Origin: Macrococcoides animalis
GTDB taxonomy: Bacteria > Bacillota > Bacilli > Staphylococcales > Staphylococcaceae
Direction: 5' to 3'
Length of the DNA: 64,000 nt
NCBI RefSeq assembly: GCF_047425875.1
Contig: NZ_CP179727.1
Coordinates: 124,001 to 188,000, forward strand
In this document: positions 37,009-46,758 of the stretch, piece after piece
Position numbering within the stretch: position 1 is the stretch's first letter
Layout: every line of letters begins with the position of its first letter
Program-made: the position numbers and the translations under genes
The notes under the pieces: generated by a model
The model's database searches: none
Seen by the model: only the letters and a program-made list of their open reading frames with translations
What the model was told of the DNA's origin: nothing

Positions 37009-37743
37009 TTAGTTCATGAACATGCCACCATTAACGTGTAATGTTTGACCGGTAATATATTTAGCTTTGTTGCTTGCTAAGAAACTTACTGCTTCAGCAA
37101 TGTCATTCACTTCTCCAAGTGTTGCTAACGGAATTTGGCCTTTCATCGATTCTACAATGTCTTCGCTCAACTTGTCCGTCATATCGCTAATGATAAATCC
37201 TGGTGCAACGGCATTGACACGAACACCTCGACTTGCAAATTCACGTGCAAATGTTTTCGTCAAACCTTCAACCCCTGCTTTACTAGCAACATAATTTGCT
37301 TGTCCAGCATTCCCTAGAGAACCAACAACACTACTCATGTTAATAATAACTCCCGCACGTTGTTTCAACATTTGACGAGTTACGGATTGTACGACATTGA
37401 AAACTCCTTTTAAGTTCGTAGCAATTACATCATCAAAGTCTTCTTGTTTCATACGCATCGTTAAATTATCACGCGTAATACCAGCATTATTGATTACGAC
37501 ATCAATTGAACCAAATGTGTCAATAGCTGTTTTAACCATCTCTTTAACTTCTTCAATATTACTTACATTTGCTTTTACCGCAATTGCTTTTTGACCTAAA
37601 GCTTCAATTGTTGCTACAACTGCTTCCGCTCGTTCTTGATTACCTGAATAATTGACCAAAATATCGAACCCATCTTCAGCGAGTTTGATTGCCGTTGCTT
37701 CACCAATCCCTCTTGAACTTCCTGTTACGATTGCTAATGCCAT
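37009..37743 (-). CDS. fabG: 3-oxoacyl-[ACP] reductase
   Basis: NADPH-dependent first reduction of the elongation cycle. Short-chain dehydrogenase fold with TGSSRGIG at 7-14 and NNAGITRDNL. The catalytic triad is Ser138, Tyr151 and Lys155. 244 aa. The ATG overlaps the fabD stop by 1 nt. Confidence 0.96.
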   Translation of the reverse strand: MALAIVTGSSRGIGEATAIKLAEDGFDILVNYSGNQERAEAVVATIEALGQKAIAVKANVSNIEEVKEMVKTAIDTFGSIDVVINNAGITRDNLTMRMKQEDFDDVIATNLKGVFNVVQSVTRQMLKQRAGVIINMSSVVGSLGNAGQANYVASKAGVEGLTKTFAREFASRGVRVNAVAPGFIISDMTDKLSEDIVESMKGQIPLATLGEVNDIAEAVSFLASNKAKYITGQTLHVNGGMFMN

Positions 37744-38645
37744 TATTTCACCTCTTTTATTTGTTCAAGTGTATCCACTTGCATAGTTGTAACATCTCGA
37801 TTAATCTTTCTTACTAGCCCCGATAACACTTTCCCAGGACCTACTTCTATAAATGTATCTACACCTGCATCAACTAAAAATTCAATTGAAGCAGTAAATT
37901 CAACAGGTAAGTACAATTGTTTTACTAAATTTGCTTTAATTTCATCTTTATTTGTAACAGGTTGAGCTGTTACGTTTTGAATGACTGGGACTACCGCATC
38001 ACTAAATTCCACTGTGTCTAAAAATGCACTAAAATCATTTTTAATGACTTGCATTAAACTTGAATGAAAAGGACCCGTCACATTTAATGGAATGATTTTC
38101 TTAATATTATGTTGTACTTTCTCTTCAACTAATTTGTCAATCAAAGTTTGGTGTCCTGCTACAACAATTTGACCTGGACAATTTATATTTGCAACATCTA
38201 ATTTTTCAAAGTCGTTTGATAACGCTAAACACGCCGATTCAATGACCTCACGTTCAGTTCCCATTATCGCCGCCATTGAGCCAACACCAGGTGGGAATGC
38301 TGATTGCATTAATTCGCCACGTCTACGCACCACTTTTACAGCATCAATTGGTGTCAATACTTCTGCAGCCACAAGAGCTGCATACTCACCTAAACTATGT
38401 CCAATAACATAATCTGCTTGTAATGCAGCAAGTTTAAGTGCTGCAACGCTATGCATTACAATTGCTGGCTGTGTATTCTCAGTTTCTGCTAACTTTTCTC
38501 CACTTGCCATTATCGATAATATGTCAACATCAAGTACTGCATTTAAATCATCTAACAAAACTTTTCCAGCAGCATCTTGATAAATATCTGATGTCATACC
38601 ATCATATTGTGACCCTTGACCCGGAAACATTAAAGCTTTACTCAA
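37743..38645 (-). CDS. fabD: Malonyl-CoA:ACP transacylase
   Basis: Transfers malonyl from CoA to ACP. Nucleophile Ser84 in GHSLGEYAALV, FPGQGSQ at the N-terminus, and the GPFHSSLM His motif. The start is placed at TTG 38645 (300 aa), about 9 nt after AAAGAGG and matching the usual MSK-FPGQG opening. An upstream TTG at 38654 directly abuts the ribosome site. Either start overlaps the plsX end. Confidence 0.93.
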   Translation of the reverse strand: MSKALMFPGQGSQYDGMTSDIYQDAAGKVLLDDLNAVLDVDILSIMASGEKLAETENTQPAIVMHSVAALKLAALQADYVIGHSLGEYAALVAAEVLTPIDAVKVVRRRGELMQSAFPPGVGSMAAIMGTEREVIESACLALSNDFEKLDVANINCPGQIVVAGHQTLIDKLVEEKVQHNIKKIIPLNVTGPFHSSLMQVIKNDFSAFLDTVEFSDAVVPVIQNVTAQPVTNKDEIKANLVKQLYLPVEFTASIEFLVDAGVDTFIEVGPGKVLSGLVRKINRDVTTMQVDTLEQIKEVK

Positions 38646-39621
38646 CTGATCCAACCTCTTTCGTTAAAATATTAACAACATCTTCTTCAACAGCAATACG
38701 AGCTTGTCGTAATGCATTGTAGAATGCGACTTTATCACTTGAACCGTGTGCTTTTATTACGATGCCATCTACACCAAATAATACAGCACCACCATATTCA
38801 GAATAATCCATTTTTCCTTTTAGCGTTGCTAAATCCTTCTTAATTAATGCTGTTGCTAATTTATTTTTCGTACTGCTCGTTAATGTTTGTTTTAACATTT
38901 TAAAGATGTTATTTGCTGTTCCTTCAAGTGTCTTTAGAATAATATTACCTGTGAATCCATCTGCAACAACAATATCTGCTGAACTATTCAATAATGATTT
39001 AGGTTCGACATTACCGATAAATTTTAATGAAGTTTCTTCTTTTAATAACGCAAATGTTTCCTTCGTTAAGGCATTACCCTTCTTATCTTCTGTCCCTATA
39101 TTCGCAAGTCCAATTGTTGGATTTTTAATTTTTCTATTAGCTTTCGCATAAACATTTGCCATCTTTGCATATTGTACTAAATGTTCAGGTTTCGCATCTG
39201 CGTTGGCACCCATGTCAAGTAACATAAACCCTTTATTATCAATTGTTGGCAATGTCATCGCAAGAGCAGGTCGTTCAATCCCTTTTATACGTCCTATAAT
39301 AAATAAACCAGCTGACATTAATGCACCGGTATTTCCAGCTGATAAACATGCATCAGCTGTTTTCAACTTTACCGCTTCAGCTGCACGTACCATTGATGCA
39401 TCCTTCTTTCGACGAATGGAACGTACTGGTTCATCTTCCATCATTATTTGTTCAGTACAAGGGAAAAATTTGAAGTTGTCATGTTGAATTGTATTGTATT
39501 CAGGAAGACCATATCCTTGAATTTCAACATCATTAAATTCTTTTAAGAACATTTCAATCCCATCTAAAACGATTTGTGGCGCATCATCTCCACCCATTAA
39601 ATCAACCGCAATTTTAATCAT
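38638..39621 (-). CDS. plsX: Phosphate acyltransferase PlsX
   Basis: Makes acyl-phosphate from acyl-ACP, feeding PlsY. Opens MIKIAVDLMGGDDAPQ; conserved EPVRSIRRKKDASM, SAGNTGALMSAG and VADGFTGNIILK. 327 aa from ATG 39621, which has GAGGGTG upstream and overlaps the fapR end by 8 nt. The longer frame to 39654 lies within fapR and has no ribosome site. Confidence 0.96.
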   Translation of the reverse strand: MIKIAVDLMGGDDAPQIVLDGIEMFLKEFNDVEIQGYGLPEYNTIQHDNFKFFPCTEQIMMEDEPVRSIRRKKDASMVRAAEAVKLKTADACLSAGNTGALMSAGLFIIGRIKGIERPALAMTLPTIDNKGFMLLDMGANADAKPEHLVQYAKMANVYAKANRKIKNPTIGLANIGTEDKKGNALTKETFALLKEETSLKFIGNVEPKSLLNSSADIVVADGFTGNIILKTLEGTANNIFKMLKQTLTSSTKNKLATALIKKDLATLKGKMDYSEYGGAVLFGVDGIVIKAHGSSDKVAFYNALRQARIAVEEDVVNILTKEVGSVE

Positions 39622-40186
39622 TCTCTTCACCCTCACTTGTATAGTACATTTCAAATATTCCTGTGAATACTGTCTTTTGTTTTACTGTACTTACGACTTC
39701 TATTTTAGCGCGCTTATTCTTTTTATCTAGAACAGTTGCTTTCGTTATAACTCGATCACCAAGCTTTACTGGTTTTTTGAAGTTAACTTCACTTTTTGTT
39801 GTAAGTGCAAGCTCATCATTAATAACTGCAACACACAATGAATTCGCTTGTGCAAACAAATAATGACCACGGGCAATTTTGTTACGATAAAATACATGTT
39901 CTTCTTTAATATCTAAAATGGAAATGGCTGATTTATCTAATTCTAAATCTATTACTTCACCAATAACCTCATCAAGCGGTAATGCACGAACCTCGTCATG
40001 TTGCTTGACGGCCACGTCTTTAATTCGTTCCCTAAGTTCTGGAATATTTTGTTCTAAACGATCTAAACGAATCGTTTGTATTGAAACATTCAAATCACGA
40101 CTTAAGTCTTCATCAGTAAGAAATGGATCGTCATTTAAACGTTTTGTCAGTAATGCTTGGCGCTCTTTTTTATTAAATTTCTTCAT
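39614..40186 (-). CDS. fapR: Fatty acid and phospholipid regulator FapR
   Basis: Malonyl-CoA-sensing repressor of lipid synthesis genes. An N-terminal HTH (LTDEDLSRDLNVSIQTIRLDRL) is joined to a hot-dog thioesterase-like effector domain with ARGHYLFAQANSL. 190 aa. It heads the operon it controls; a FapR-type operator lies upstream. Confidence 0.95.
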   Translation of the reverse strand: MKKFNKKERQALLTKRLNDDPFLTDEDLSRDLNVSIQTIRLDRLEQNIPELRERIKDVAVKQHDEVRALPLDEVIGEVIDLELDKSAISILDIKEEHVFYRNKIARGHYLFAQANSLCVAVINDELALTTKSEVNFKKPVKLGDRVITKATVLDKKNKRAKIEVVSTVKQKTVFTGIFEMYYTSEGEEND

Positions 40187-40201
40187 CTACTCAAATCCTT
40201 T

Positions 40202-40224
40202 TTAGTAGTTGGTCTTAGTACTAG
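40202..40224. promoter_or_regulatory. FapR operator
   Basis: Imperfect palindrome TTAGTAGTTGGTCTTAGTAC plus TAG, close to the FapR consensus with TTAGTAC half-sites. It starts just downstream of the -10 box, a repression position. Confidence 0.75.
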
Positions 40225-40226
40225 TA

Positions 40227-40256
40227 AATATAACATAACAGTAGAATTCACTGCAA
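40227..40256 (-). promoter_or_regulatory. Promoter of fapR operon
   Basis: Minus-strand TTGCAG (40251-40256), 18-bp spacer, TATATT (40227-40232). Confidence 0.65.
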
Positions 40257-40267
40257 CTCTAAACACA

Positions 40268-40296
40268 AAAAAGACCAGACAATATCGTCTGATCCG
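40268..40296 (-). terminator. Terminator of recG-srtA
   Basis: Arms GACCAGAC (40273-40280) and GTCTGATC (40287-40294) with one wobble; six T follow on the minus strand. Confidence 0.82.
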
Positions 40297-40297
40297 A

Positions 40298-40963
40298 TTA
40301 TGCTGCGTGTTTAGATTGTCCTAATGCTTTAACTTTCTTACCATTCTCTTCATACAATTTCGCTTTAAAAATCATACGTTCATTAAACATCATCGTATTC
40401 GGATTATAATCATCACACGTAATCAATGTTAATTCTTGTAACGCATTTTTCTTTTCATCAAGGACACCCACTTCAGTTGGTTTAACATTGAAGATTTTAT
40501 AAATACGATACTTTTTAATGCCCTCTCGTGATTGTAAAATCACTGTATCCCCAACCTTAGCTTTATCTAAATAGTTAAAACGAATTCCCGCTCCTTCAAC
40601 ACGGTGACCGGCAATTCCAATATTTTGTTCTGAAAGTTTCTCACCCTTTTCTACTAGTGAGACCCCATTTTTTAGGTTTTTTTGAGTAGCAGGACCTTTT
40701 AATAACGGTTCATTAATTTTTGCAGCAGGCACTTTCAAATATCCTAACATATTTGCTTTTAATTTTAATTTATCTGGCTCAGTTTTTGTAATCCATTTCT
40801 CTAATTCATTTACCTTTGGTTTATCTTCATTTTTCTCATACGCTGTAATAATCTTTTCATTGACTGCATCAGTATAATATTCTCTGATATTTTGCCAGAA
40901 TATCATAATGAGTGCAGCAATAATACAAAGTATACCAATGATTCTCAGTAATATTCTGCCCAT
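40298..40963 (-). CDS. srtA: Class A sortase
   Basis: Membrane transpeptidase that anchors LPXTG proteins to peptidoglycan. An N-terminal signal-anchor helix (about 4-24) precedes the beta-barrel. The catalytic set is complete: His120 in GIAGHRVEG, Cys183 in TLITCDDYN and Arg196 in NERMIFK. These positions are almost the same as in S. aureus SrtA. 221 aa. ATG follows AAGGAG, 10 bp after the recG stop, so it shares the recG transcript. The location is unusual for a sortase A gene. Confidence 0.93.
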   Translation of the reverse strand: MGRILLRIIGILCIIAALIMIFWQNIREYYTDAVNEKIITAYEKNEDKPKVNELEKWITKTEPDKLKLKANMLGYLKVPAAKINEPLLKGPATQKNLKNGVSLVEKGEKLSEQNIGIAGHRVEGAGIRFNYLDKAKVGDTVILQSREGIKKYRIYKIFNVKPTEVGVLDEKKNALQELTLITCDDYNPNTMMFNERMIFKAKLYEENGKKVKALGQSKHAA

Positions 40964-40973
40964 TGTTATCTCC

Positions 40974-43013
40974 TTAATCGATATCTTGTGAATTGATTTC
41001 TTTAGTTAATCGTTCTTTTAAAAATGATAATTCCGGTGTATCGATTGTCCCACTTAAAATTAATGCACTCGCTTCATCACGAGCTATTTCTAGCATTCTA
41101 TAATCTTCTACAATATTTGCAATTTTAAATTCCGGCAAACCACTTTGTTTCACGCCAAAAAAATCACCTGGCCCACGCATCTCTAAGTCTTTTTCACTTA
41201 AAACGAAACCATCTGTTGTTTGTGTCATAATTTGCAATCGTTCAATACCTGTTTCAGTTTCAGGATTACCTACTAGTATACAATAACTTTGATGACTACT
41301 TCTACCTACACGCCCTCGTAATTGATGTAAAGTTGATAATCCAAATCGATCGGCATCATAGATTATCATCATTGTTGCATTTGGTACATTAACACCAACT
41401 TCAACAACAGTTGTAGATACTAATATGTCTATTGTATGATTAGCAAACTGTTGCATAATGTGTTCTTTTTCATCCGATTTCATTTTCCCATGTAATAAGC
41501 CAACGCGATCTACACCAAAGATAGATTGATACGTTTCATATATCTCAGATGCATTTTTGACATCAATATGCTCTGACGCTTCGATTAAAGGACAAATGAC
41601 ATAGGCTTGACGTCCTTTTTGTATTTCTCTTTTGGTCTTTGTGTAAACTGTGTCAATCGCTTCATGTTTCGCCCATTCTGTAATAATAGGTTTGCGGCCT
41701 TTTGGCATCTGTTTAATCGTTGAAACATCAAGTTGCCCAAAAACTGAAATTGCGAGTGTTCTCGGAATTGGCGTAGCAGTCATAAATAAGATGTTCGCAT
41801 TAGCACCTTTTTCTCGTAATAATTTGCGTTGATTCACACCGAAACGATGCTGCTCGTCTGTGATAACAAGACCTAAATCTTTAAAAATTACTGGATCACT
41901 GATTAATGCATGTGTTCCGACCAACACGTCAATTTCACCTAAAGCAAGTTGCTCTAATATTAGTTGTCTACGTTTGCCTGTGATTGAGGAAGTCAGCAAT
42001 GCAACATTCACAGCACTACCATAGAGTTCACTTAAACTTTCAGCATGTTGTTCTGCAAGAATTTCTGTTGGAACCATTAAGGCACTTTGCATTTTACATG
42101 TTTTTAATGCATACATTGCAATTGCAGCAACTACAGTCTTACCAGAACCAACATCACCTTGTAACAATCGGTTCATACGCATTGGGGTCTTTAAATCACG
42201 AAATATTTCATTAACCACTTTTTTTTGTGCATCCGTTAATTCAAATGGTAGAGTTCCAATAAAGTTTTTTACCAGCTCAATATCGTACGGAATATTACTA
42301 TTGTTTGATAGATGCTCTCTTAAATGAAGCATACGCATCTTCAGTTGAAATAATAACAATTCACAGAATGCAAATGTTCGCTTTGCTTGCTTTAGTCGTT
42401 CATGAGAGCTCGGAAAATGTAATTCTGCAACTGCTTCTTTAAAATCCCATAATTTATATTTCTGTTGTAATTCAGTCGGCAAAAATGGTGGTAACTCAGC
42501 AGTAAGGAGTGCGTTATGAATAATCTTTTGAAAAGTGGCACGTTTTACTAGTCCTTTCAAACTATACTGGGGAACTAAATCATCGTTTTGATTCGTGTCA
42601 GTGAGCTTCTTAAACCCAGAACCTTGAATAATTTGTTTGCCTCGCATCCATTTACCTGTTATTTTCACTTGTTCACCAACTACAACTTGTGGCTTGATGT
42701 ACAATTGATTAAAGTATTCTACACGTACCGCCACATTATCTACCATAATATGAAATGATACTTTTGATTTTTTTCGACCAAAATGTGCAACAGTTGCCTG
42801 AGAATAAATTTCTCCGGCAACTGTTATCTTTTCGCCGTCGATGGCGTCATTTATATTGATTATCGTTTCATCGTTATAACGATATGGTAAATAAAGTAAT
42901 AAACTTTCCATATCCGTGATATTTAAAACATTTAAGTTTTCTAATGTTTTAGGTCCTACACCTTTTAATGAGGCGATGGATTGTTGTTTAATGAGTTGTT
43001 GATTTGCTTCCAA
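40974..43013 (-). CDS. recG: ATP-dependent DNA helicase RecG
   Basis: Branch-migrates and reverses stalled forks. N-terminal wedge/OB domain (about 1-230), then Walker A GDVGSGKTVVA, DEQH box TDEQHRFGVNQR, MTATPIPRTLA, and QLRGRVGRSSHQSYC. 679 aa. The start is TTG 43013 with AAGGAA 7 nt upstream, inside the last codons of sdaAA. Confidence 0.95.
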   Translation of the reverse strand: MEANQQLIKQQSIASLKGVGPKTLENLNVLNITDMESLLLYLPYRYNDETIININDAIDGEKITVAGEIYSQATVAHFGRKKSKVSFHIMVDNVAVRVEYFNQLYIKPQVVVGEQVKITGKWMRGKQIIQGSGFKKLTDTNQNDDLVPQYSLKGLVKRATFQKIIHNALLTAELPPFLPTELQQKYKLWDFKEAVAELHFPSSHERLKQAKRTFAFCELLLFQLKMRMLHLREHLSNNSNIPYDIELVKNFIGTLPFELTDAQKKVVNEIFRDLKTPMRMNRLLQGDVGSGKTVVAAIAMYALKTCKMQSALMVPTEILAEQHAESLSELYGSAVNVALLTSSITGKRRQLILEQLALGEIDVLVGTHALISDPVIFKDLGLVITDEQHRFGVNQRKLLREKGANANILFMTATPIPRTLAISVFGQLDVSTIKQMPKGRKPIITEWAKHEAIDTVYTKTKREIQKGRQAYVICPLIEASEHIDVKNASEIYETYQSIFGVDRVGLLHGKMKSDEKEHIMQQFANHTIDILVSTTVVEVGVNVPNATMMIIYDADRFGLSTLHQLRGRVGRSSHQSYCILVGNPETETGIERLQIMTQTTDGFVLSEKDLEMRGPGDFFGVKQSGLPEFKIANIVEDYRMLEIARDEASALILSGTIDTPELSFLKERLTKEINSQDID

Positions 43014-43872
43014 AGATTCTTTCCTTCATTTCTTGGCCAGTCTTAGTACCTGCAAGACCACCTCTTCCTGTCTCACGCAGCGCACTCGGCATTGTTTGTC
43101 CGATTTTATACATTGCTTCAATAACTTCATCCGTTGGAATACGACTTTCAACACCTGCAAGCGCCATATCAGCAGATACAATTGCATTAGATGCGCCCGC
43201 AGCATTACGTTTCACACATGGAACTTCCACTAGTCCAGCAACCGGATCACATACTAAGCCTAGCATATTTTTAAGACAAATACTAAATGCATGTGCACTC
43301 ATTTCAGGAGTACCTCCTGCCATTTCTACAATCGCTGCAGCAGCCATTGCAGCTGCACTACCGACTTCTGCTTGACAACCTCCAGCAGCCCCAGAAATAG
43401 ATGCATTGTTTGCTACAATAAAGCCAAAGGCACCCGTTGTAAATAAATATTCAATCATTTGTTCACGTGTCGGGTTAAGCCTCGCTTTCATTGCAAATAA
43501 TGTACCTGGAACAACTCCAGCACTACCTGCAGTCGGTGTTGCGCATATTAAACCCATAGCAGCATTCACTTCGTTAGTAGCCACCGCTTTACTCACGGCA
43601 TCTAATAATGTTTCACCACTTAAAGTATTCCCACGTGCAATATATTCACGTAATTTAACGGCATCCATTCCAGTTAAACCTGTCGGACTTTGTACACCTT
43701 CTAACCCACGTGCAACAGCTTGTTCCATGACAACTAAATTTTTCTCCATCTTCGCTAATACGTCATCACGAGATGAACGTGAAACTTCCATTTCTTGCGC
43801 TATCATTACGTTTGCTATCGACTTATTTTCACTTTTACATAATTGAATTAATTCTTCTACACTATTAAACAT
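42988..43872 (-). CDS. sdaAA: L-serine dehydratase, alpha subunit
   Basis: Iron-sulfur enzyme turning L-serine into pyruvate and ammonia. Contains SPTGLTGMDAVKLREY and ATPTAGSAGVVPG. Cysteines that can hold a 4Fe-4S cluster lie in CQAEVGS, CLKNMLGLVCDPVAG and VEVPCVKRN. 294 aa. 11 bp after sdaAB. Confidence 0.95.
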   Translation of the reverse strand: MFNSVEELIQLCKSENKSIANVMIAQEMEVSRSSRDDVLAKMEKNLVVMEQAVARGLEGVQSPTGLTGMDAVKLREYIARGNTLSGETLLDAVSKAVATNEVNAAMGLICATPTAGSAGVVPGTLFAMKARLNPTREQMIEYLFTTGAFGFIVANNASISGAAGGCQAEVGSAAAMAAAAIVEMAGGTPEMSAHAFSICLKNMLGLVCDPVAGLVEVPCVKRNAAGASNAIVSADMALAGVESRIPTDEVIEAMYKIGQTMPSALRETGRGGLAGTKTGQEMKERIFGSKSTTH

Positions 43873-43883
43873 CCTTTATCCCC

Positions 43884-44549
43884 TTAAGCTTCTGACATTA
43901 ACGTTACAGTTGTGACACCATTACATTGCCTAATTTCTTCTAATACATTATCATCAATAGCATCATCTAATTCACATGTCATTAATGCTATTTCACCTTT
44001 ATTCTTACGTGCAACCTGCATATGTCCAACATTGATTCTATGTTGTCCTAATACTTGCGTCACATTAGCAATTGTACCAAATGAATCTTGATGGAATACG
44101 AGTAAAGCTGGATAGTTTCCTGATATCGCAATAGGAAAACCATTTAAAGAAACGATTTCAATTTTGCCACCACCAATTGAAATGCCTTCAATTGTTAAGT
44201 CTCGATTATCATCTTTCATATGGATTATTGCAGTATTAGGATGACTACGCTCTTCATCTTCTTCAATAAATGTGACATTCAAACCTTCAGCTCTTGCAAG
44301 TTCTATACTAGTTGGAATACGACTATCATCAGTATCAAAACCAAGTAATCCTGCAACAAGTGCAACATCAGTACCATGACCTTTATACGTTTCCATAAAT
44401 GATCCATATAAATAGATATCCGCTTGACTCGGAGTACTTCCAAATAAGTCTCTCGCAACAAGACCAATACGTACTGCCCCCGCTGTATGAGATGAAGATG
44501 GGCCAACCATTATAGGTCCAATAATATCAAAGACACTTCTGTATTTCAT
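43884..44549 (-). CDS. sdaAB: L-serine dehydratase, beta subunit
   Basis: Partner of SdaAA. The N-terminal domain has VFDIIGPIMVGPSSSHTAGAVRIG; the C-terminal ACT domain (about 145-221) starts near FPIAISGNYPALLVF and may sense serine. The start is ATG 44549 (221 aa), 7 nt after GGGG; an ATG two codons earlier is too close to the site. Confidence 0.93.
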   Translation of the reverse strand: MKYRSVFDIIGPIMVGPSSSHTAGAVRIGLVARDLFGSTPSQADIYLYGSFMETYKGHGTDVALVAGLLGFDTDDSRIPTSIELARAEGLNVTFIEEDEERSHPNTAIIHMKDDNRDLTIEGISIGGGKIEIVSLNGFPIAISGNYPALLVFHQDSFGTIANVTQVLGQHRINVGHMQVARKNKGEIALMTCELDDAIDDNVLEEIRQCNGVTTVTLMSEA

Positions 44550-44598
44550 AAACATTCCCCTTTAATCAATTAATGTTGCAAAACGTTAAAATTGCGAC

Positions 44599-44652
44599 AA
44601 AATCCGAGCAGCTTATCAATCCGCTTGGATATATAAGCTGTTCGGATTTTAT
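44599..44652 (-). terminator. Terminator after fakA
   Basis: 17-bp arms at 44600-44616 and 44633-44649 with one mismatch; the minus-strand T run is short (TTTT). Confidence 0.7.
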
Positions 44653-44662
44653 AAATAATGAA

Positions 44663-46303
44663 TTATTCTACAGCAAACATAAAGCTGTAAATCGGTTGTT
44701 TACCATCTTGCAATTCTACTTCAACTTCTTCATAATGTTCTGCTAAGAATGACTCTATCGCCGTAACCACTTCATCCGTTGCATCAATACCTTTAATAAT
44801 AGTAACTATCTCAGCATCTTCATCTAGCATTGATTTTAATAATTCAATACAAACTTTTTGTTGATCTTTATCTGACACTGTTATTTTACCTTCATTAATC
44901 CCCATAAATGCATCTTTTTCAATATTTACGCCATCAATCGTAGTATCTCGAACCGCATATGTAACAGAACCAGATTTCACTTGTGATAAAGCATCCGTCA
45001 TATTATCCGCATTCTCTTCAACCGTTACTTCTGCATTGTAAGACAGCATTGCAGTTAATCCTTGAGGGATTGTCTTTGAGGGTACAACTTTAACTGGAAT
45101 ACTTGTCACTTGCGCCGCTTGTTCAGCTGCCATAATAATATTTTTATTGTTCGGCAACACAATTGCTTCTTTACATCCACTCTGTTCAATAATCTTCACG
45201 ATATCTTCAGTAGAAGGATTCATTGTTTGACCTCCACTGATTACGTGTGTTGCACCGATTGATTTGAAGAGCTCTGTGATACCTTCACCCATAGAAATCG
45301 TAATAATAGCTTTATCTACTTTAGCTGTTTGGTCTTGACGTAAACCACGTTTACGTAGGACTTCACGATGTTGTTCACGCATGTTCTCAACTTTAATCTT
45401 AATAATTTCTCCGTACTGACTTCCATAAGTTAATGCTTCTCCAGGAGTTTCAGAATGGACATGAGTTTTAACGATTTCTTCGTCTGAGATCACAAGTAAA
45501 GAATCACCAAATTCAGCCATATCATTACGGAAATCATCTTCATTAAATTCCTTCATACCTGGTTTGAAACGCACCATAAATTCAGTACAGAAGCCTGGCA
45601 CTATATCTTCAGTTTTTACTACATCACCGAAGTCATGATCATCATTAATAAAGTCATCATCAACTTTACGGGAAACAGGAGCAGCAATTGCTTCACCCTT
45701 CATGACACTTAAGAAGCCTTCATAAACATACATTAAACCTTGTCCACCGCTATCAACAACGCCAACTTCTTTTAAGACTGGTAATAAATCAGGTGTACGT
45801 TGTAATGAAGCATTACCTGCACGCACGACTTCTTCCATCACTGCGATACAATCATCCGTTTCTTCAGCAACTTTCATAGCACCTTCACTAGCTTCTCGTG
45901 CAACAGTAAGAATTGTACCTTCAACAGGCTTCATTACTGCTTTATATGCTGTTTTTACACCTGCTTTAAATGCCTTTGCAAATTTCTTCGCATCGATTTC
46001 TTCATCTTGCTCGATGTATTTAGAGAATCCACGGAATAACTGAGATAATATAACACCCGAGTTACCACGTGCACCCATTAGTAAACCTTTAGAGAATGCA
46101 ATCCCAACGTTACCGATATGTGTTTCAATATGTTCTTCAGTTTCTTGTGCACCCGAGGTAATTGATAAATTCATGTTCGTTCCAGTGTCACCATCCGGTA
46201 CAGGAAAGACATTTAATGAATCCACATAGTCTGCATTTTGAGATAAGTTATTTGCTCCTGTAATAATCATTTCAGCAAATAGCTTGCCGTCAATTGTTTT
46301 CAT
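44663..46303 (-). CDS. fakA: Fatty acid kinase FakA (YloV)
   Basis: ATP-binding subunit that phosphorylates FakB-bound fatty acids, letting exogenous acids enter phospholipids. N-terminal DhaL-type domain with NVFPVPDGDTGTNMNLS (Mg/ATP site) and LLMGARGNSGVILSQLFRG. A middle domain follows with VVDSGGQGLMYVYEGFL, then a C-terminal FakB-facing domain. 546 aa. It follows the asp23-like gene by 14 bp, the usual Firmicutes pair. Confidence 0.95.
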   Translation of the reverse strand: MKTIDGKLFAEMIITGANNLSQNADYVDSLNVFPVPDGDTGTNMNLSITSGAQETEEHIETHIGNVGIAFSKGLLMGARGNSGVILSQLFRGFSKYIEQDEEIDAKKFAKAFKAGVKTAYKAVMKPVEGTILTVAREASEGAMKVAEETDDCIAVMEEVVRAGNASLQRTPDLLPVLKEVGVVDSGGQGLMYVYEGFLSVMKGEAIAAPVSRKVDDDFINDDHDFGDVVKTEDIVPGFCTEFMVRFKPGMKEFNEDDFRNDMAEFGDSLLVISDEEIVKTHVHSETPGEALTYGSQYGEIIKIKVENMREQHREVLRKRGLRQDQTAKVDKAIITISMGEGITELFKSIGATHVISGGQTMNPSTEDIVKIIEQSGCKEAIVLPNNKNIIMAAEQAAQVTSIPVKVVPSKTIPQGLTAMLSYNAEVTVEENADNMTDALSQVKSGSVTYAVRDTTIDGVNIEKDAFMGINEGKITVSDKDQQKVCIELLKSMLDEDAEIVTIIKGIDATDEVVTAIESFLAEHYEEVEVELQDGKQPIYSFMFAVE

Positions 46304-46317
46304 TATAAAAATCCTCC

Positions 46318-46692
46318 CTATTCTTCGTCGTCCAGTTTAATGACACGTACACCTTGGATGTAGATGTTTACTGAATTCACTTTTAAGTTTAATGTTTTTT
46401 CTAATGTATATTTAACTGTTGATTGTACATTATTCGCAATTTCTGAAATTTTAGTACCGTATGCCACGATGATATACATATCAACATCTAATACGCCATC
46501 GTTATTTGTAACAATTACACCTTTTGAATAGTTATCACGACCAACGATATCTGCAATACCGTCTCTTACTTGATGTTTACTTGCCATACCGATGATGCCG
46601 TAACATTCTACAGCTGCGCCGCCCGCAATTGTTGCGATAACGTCACTTGAAATATCAATAGAGCCTAATTCGTTTGTAATTTCTAAAGTCAT
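46318..46692 (-). CDS. Asp23/YloU-family alkaline shock protein
   Basis: 124 aa with the DUF322 core: SSDVIATIAGGAAVECYGIIGM and VDMYIIVAYGTKISEIANNVQ. The family member next to fakA is the YloU type, distinct from S. aureus Asp23 itself. Its exact role is unknown, perhaps envelope stress. ATG follows AAGGAGG. Confidence 0.88.
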   Translation of the reverse strand: MTLEITNELGSIDISSDVIATIAGGAAVECYGIIGMASKHQVRDGIADIVGRDNYSKGVIVTNNDGVLDVDMYIIVAYGTKISEIANNVQSTVKYTLEKTLNLKVNSVNIYIQGVRVIKLDDEE

Positions 46693-46728
46693 GATGCATC
46701 CTCCTTATCGTTTTACATTCGTCACATT

Positions 46729-46758
46729 ATTATAATCAATAATTTATGATAATTACAA
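46729..46758 (-). promoter_or_regulatory. Promoter of asp23-like/fakA operon
   Basis: Minus-strand TTGTAA (46753-46758), 18-bp spacer, TATAAT (46729-46734). Confidence 0.65.

Noticed and set aside
43406..43846. 146-codon open frame antisense to sdaAA
   Set aside because: No ribosome site, no recognisable domain; mirror of a strongly conserved gene.
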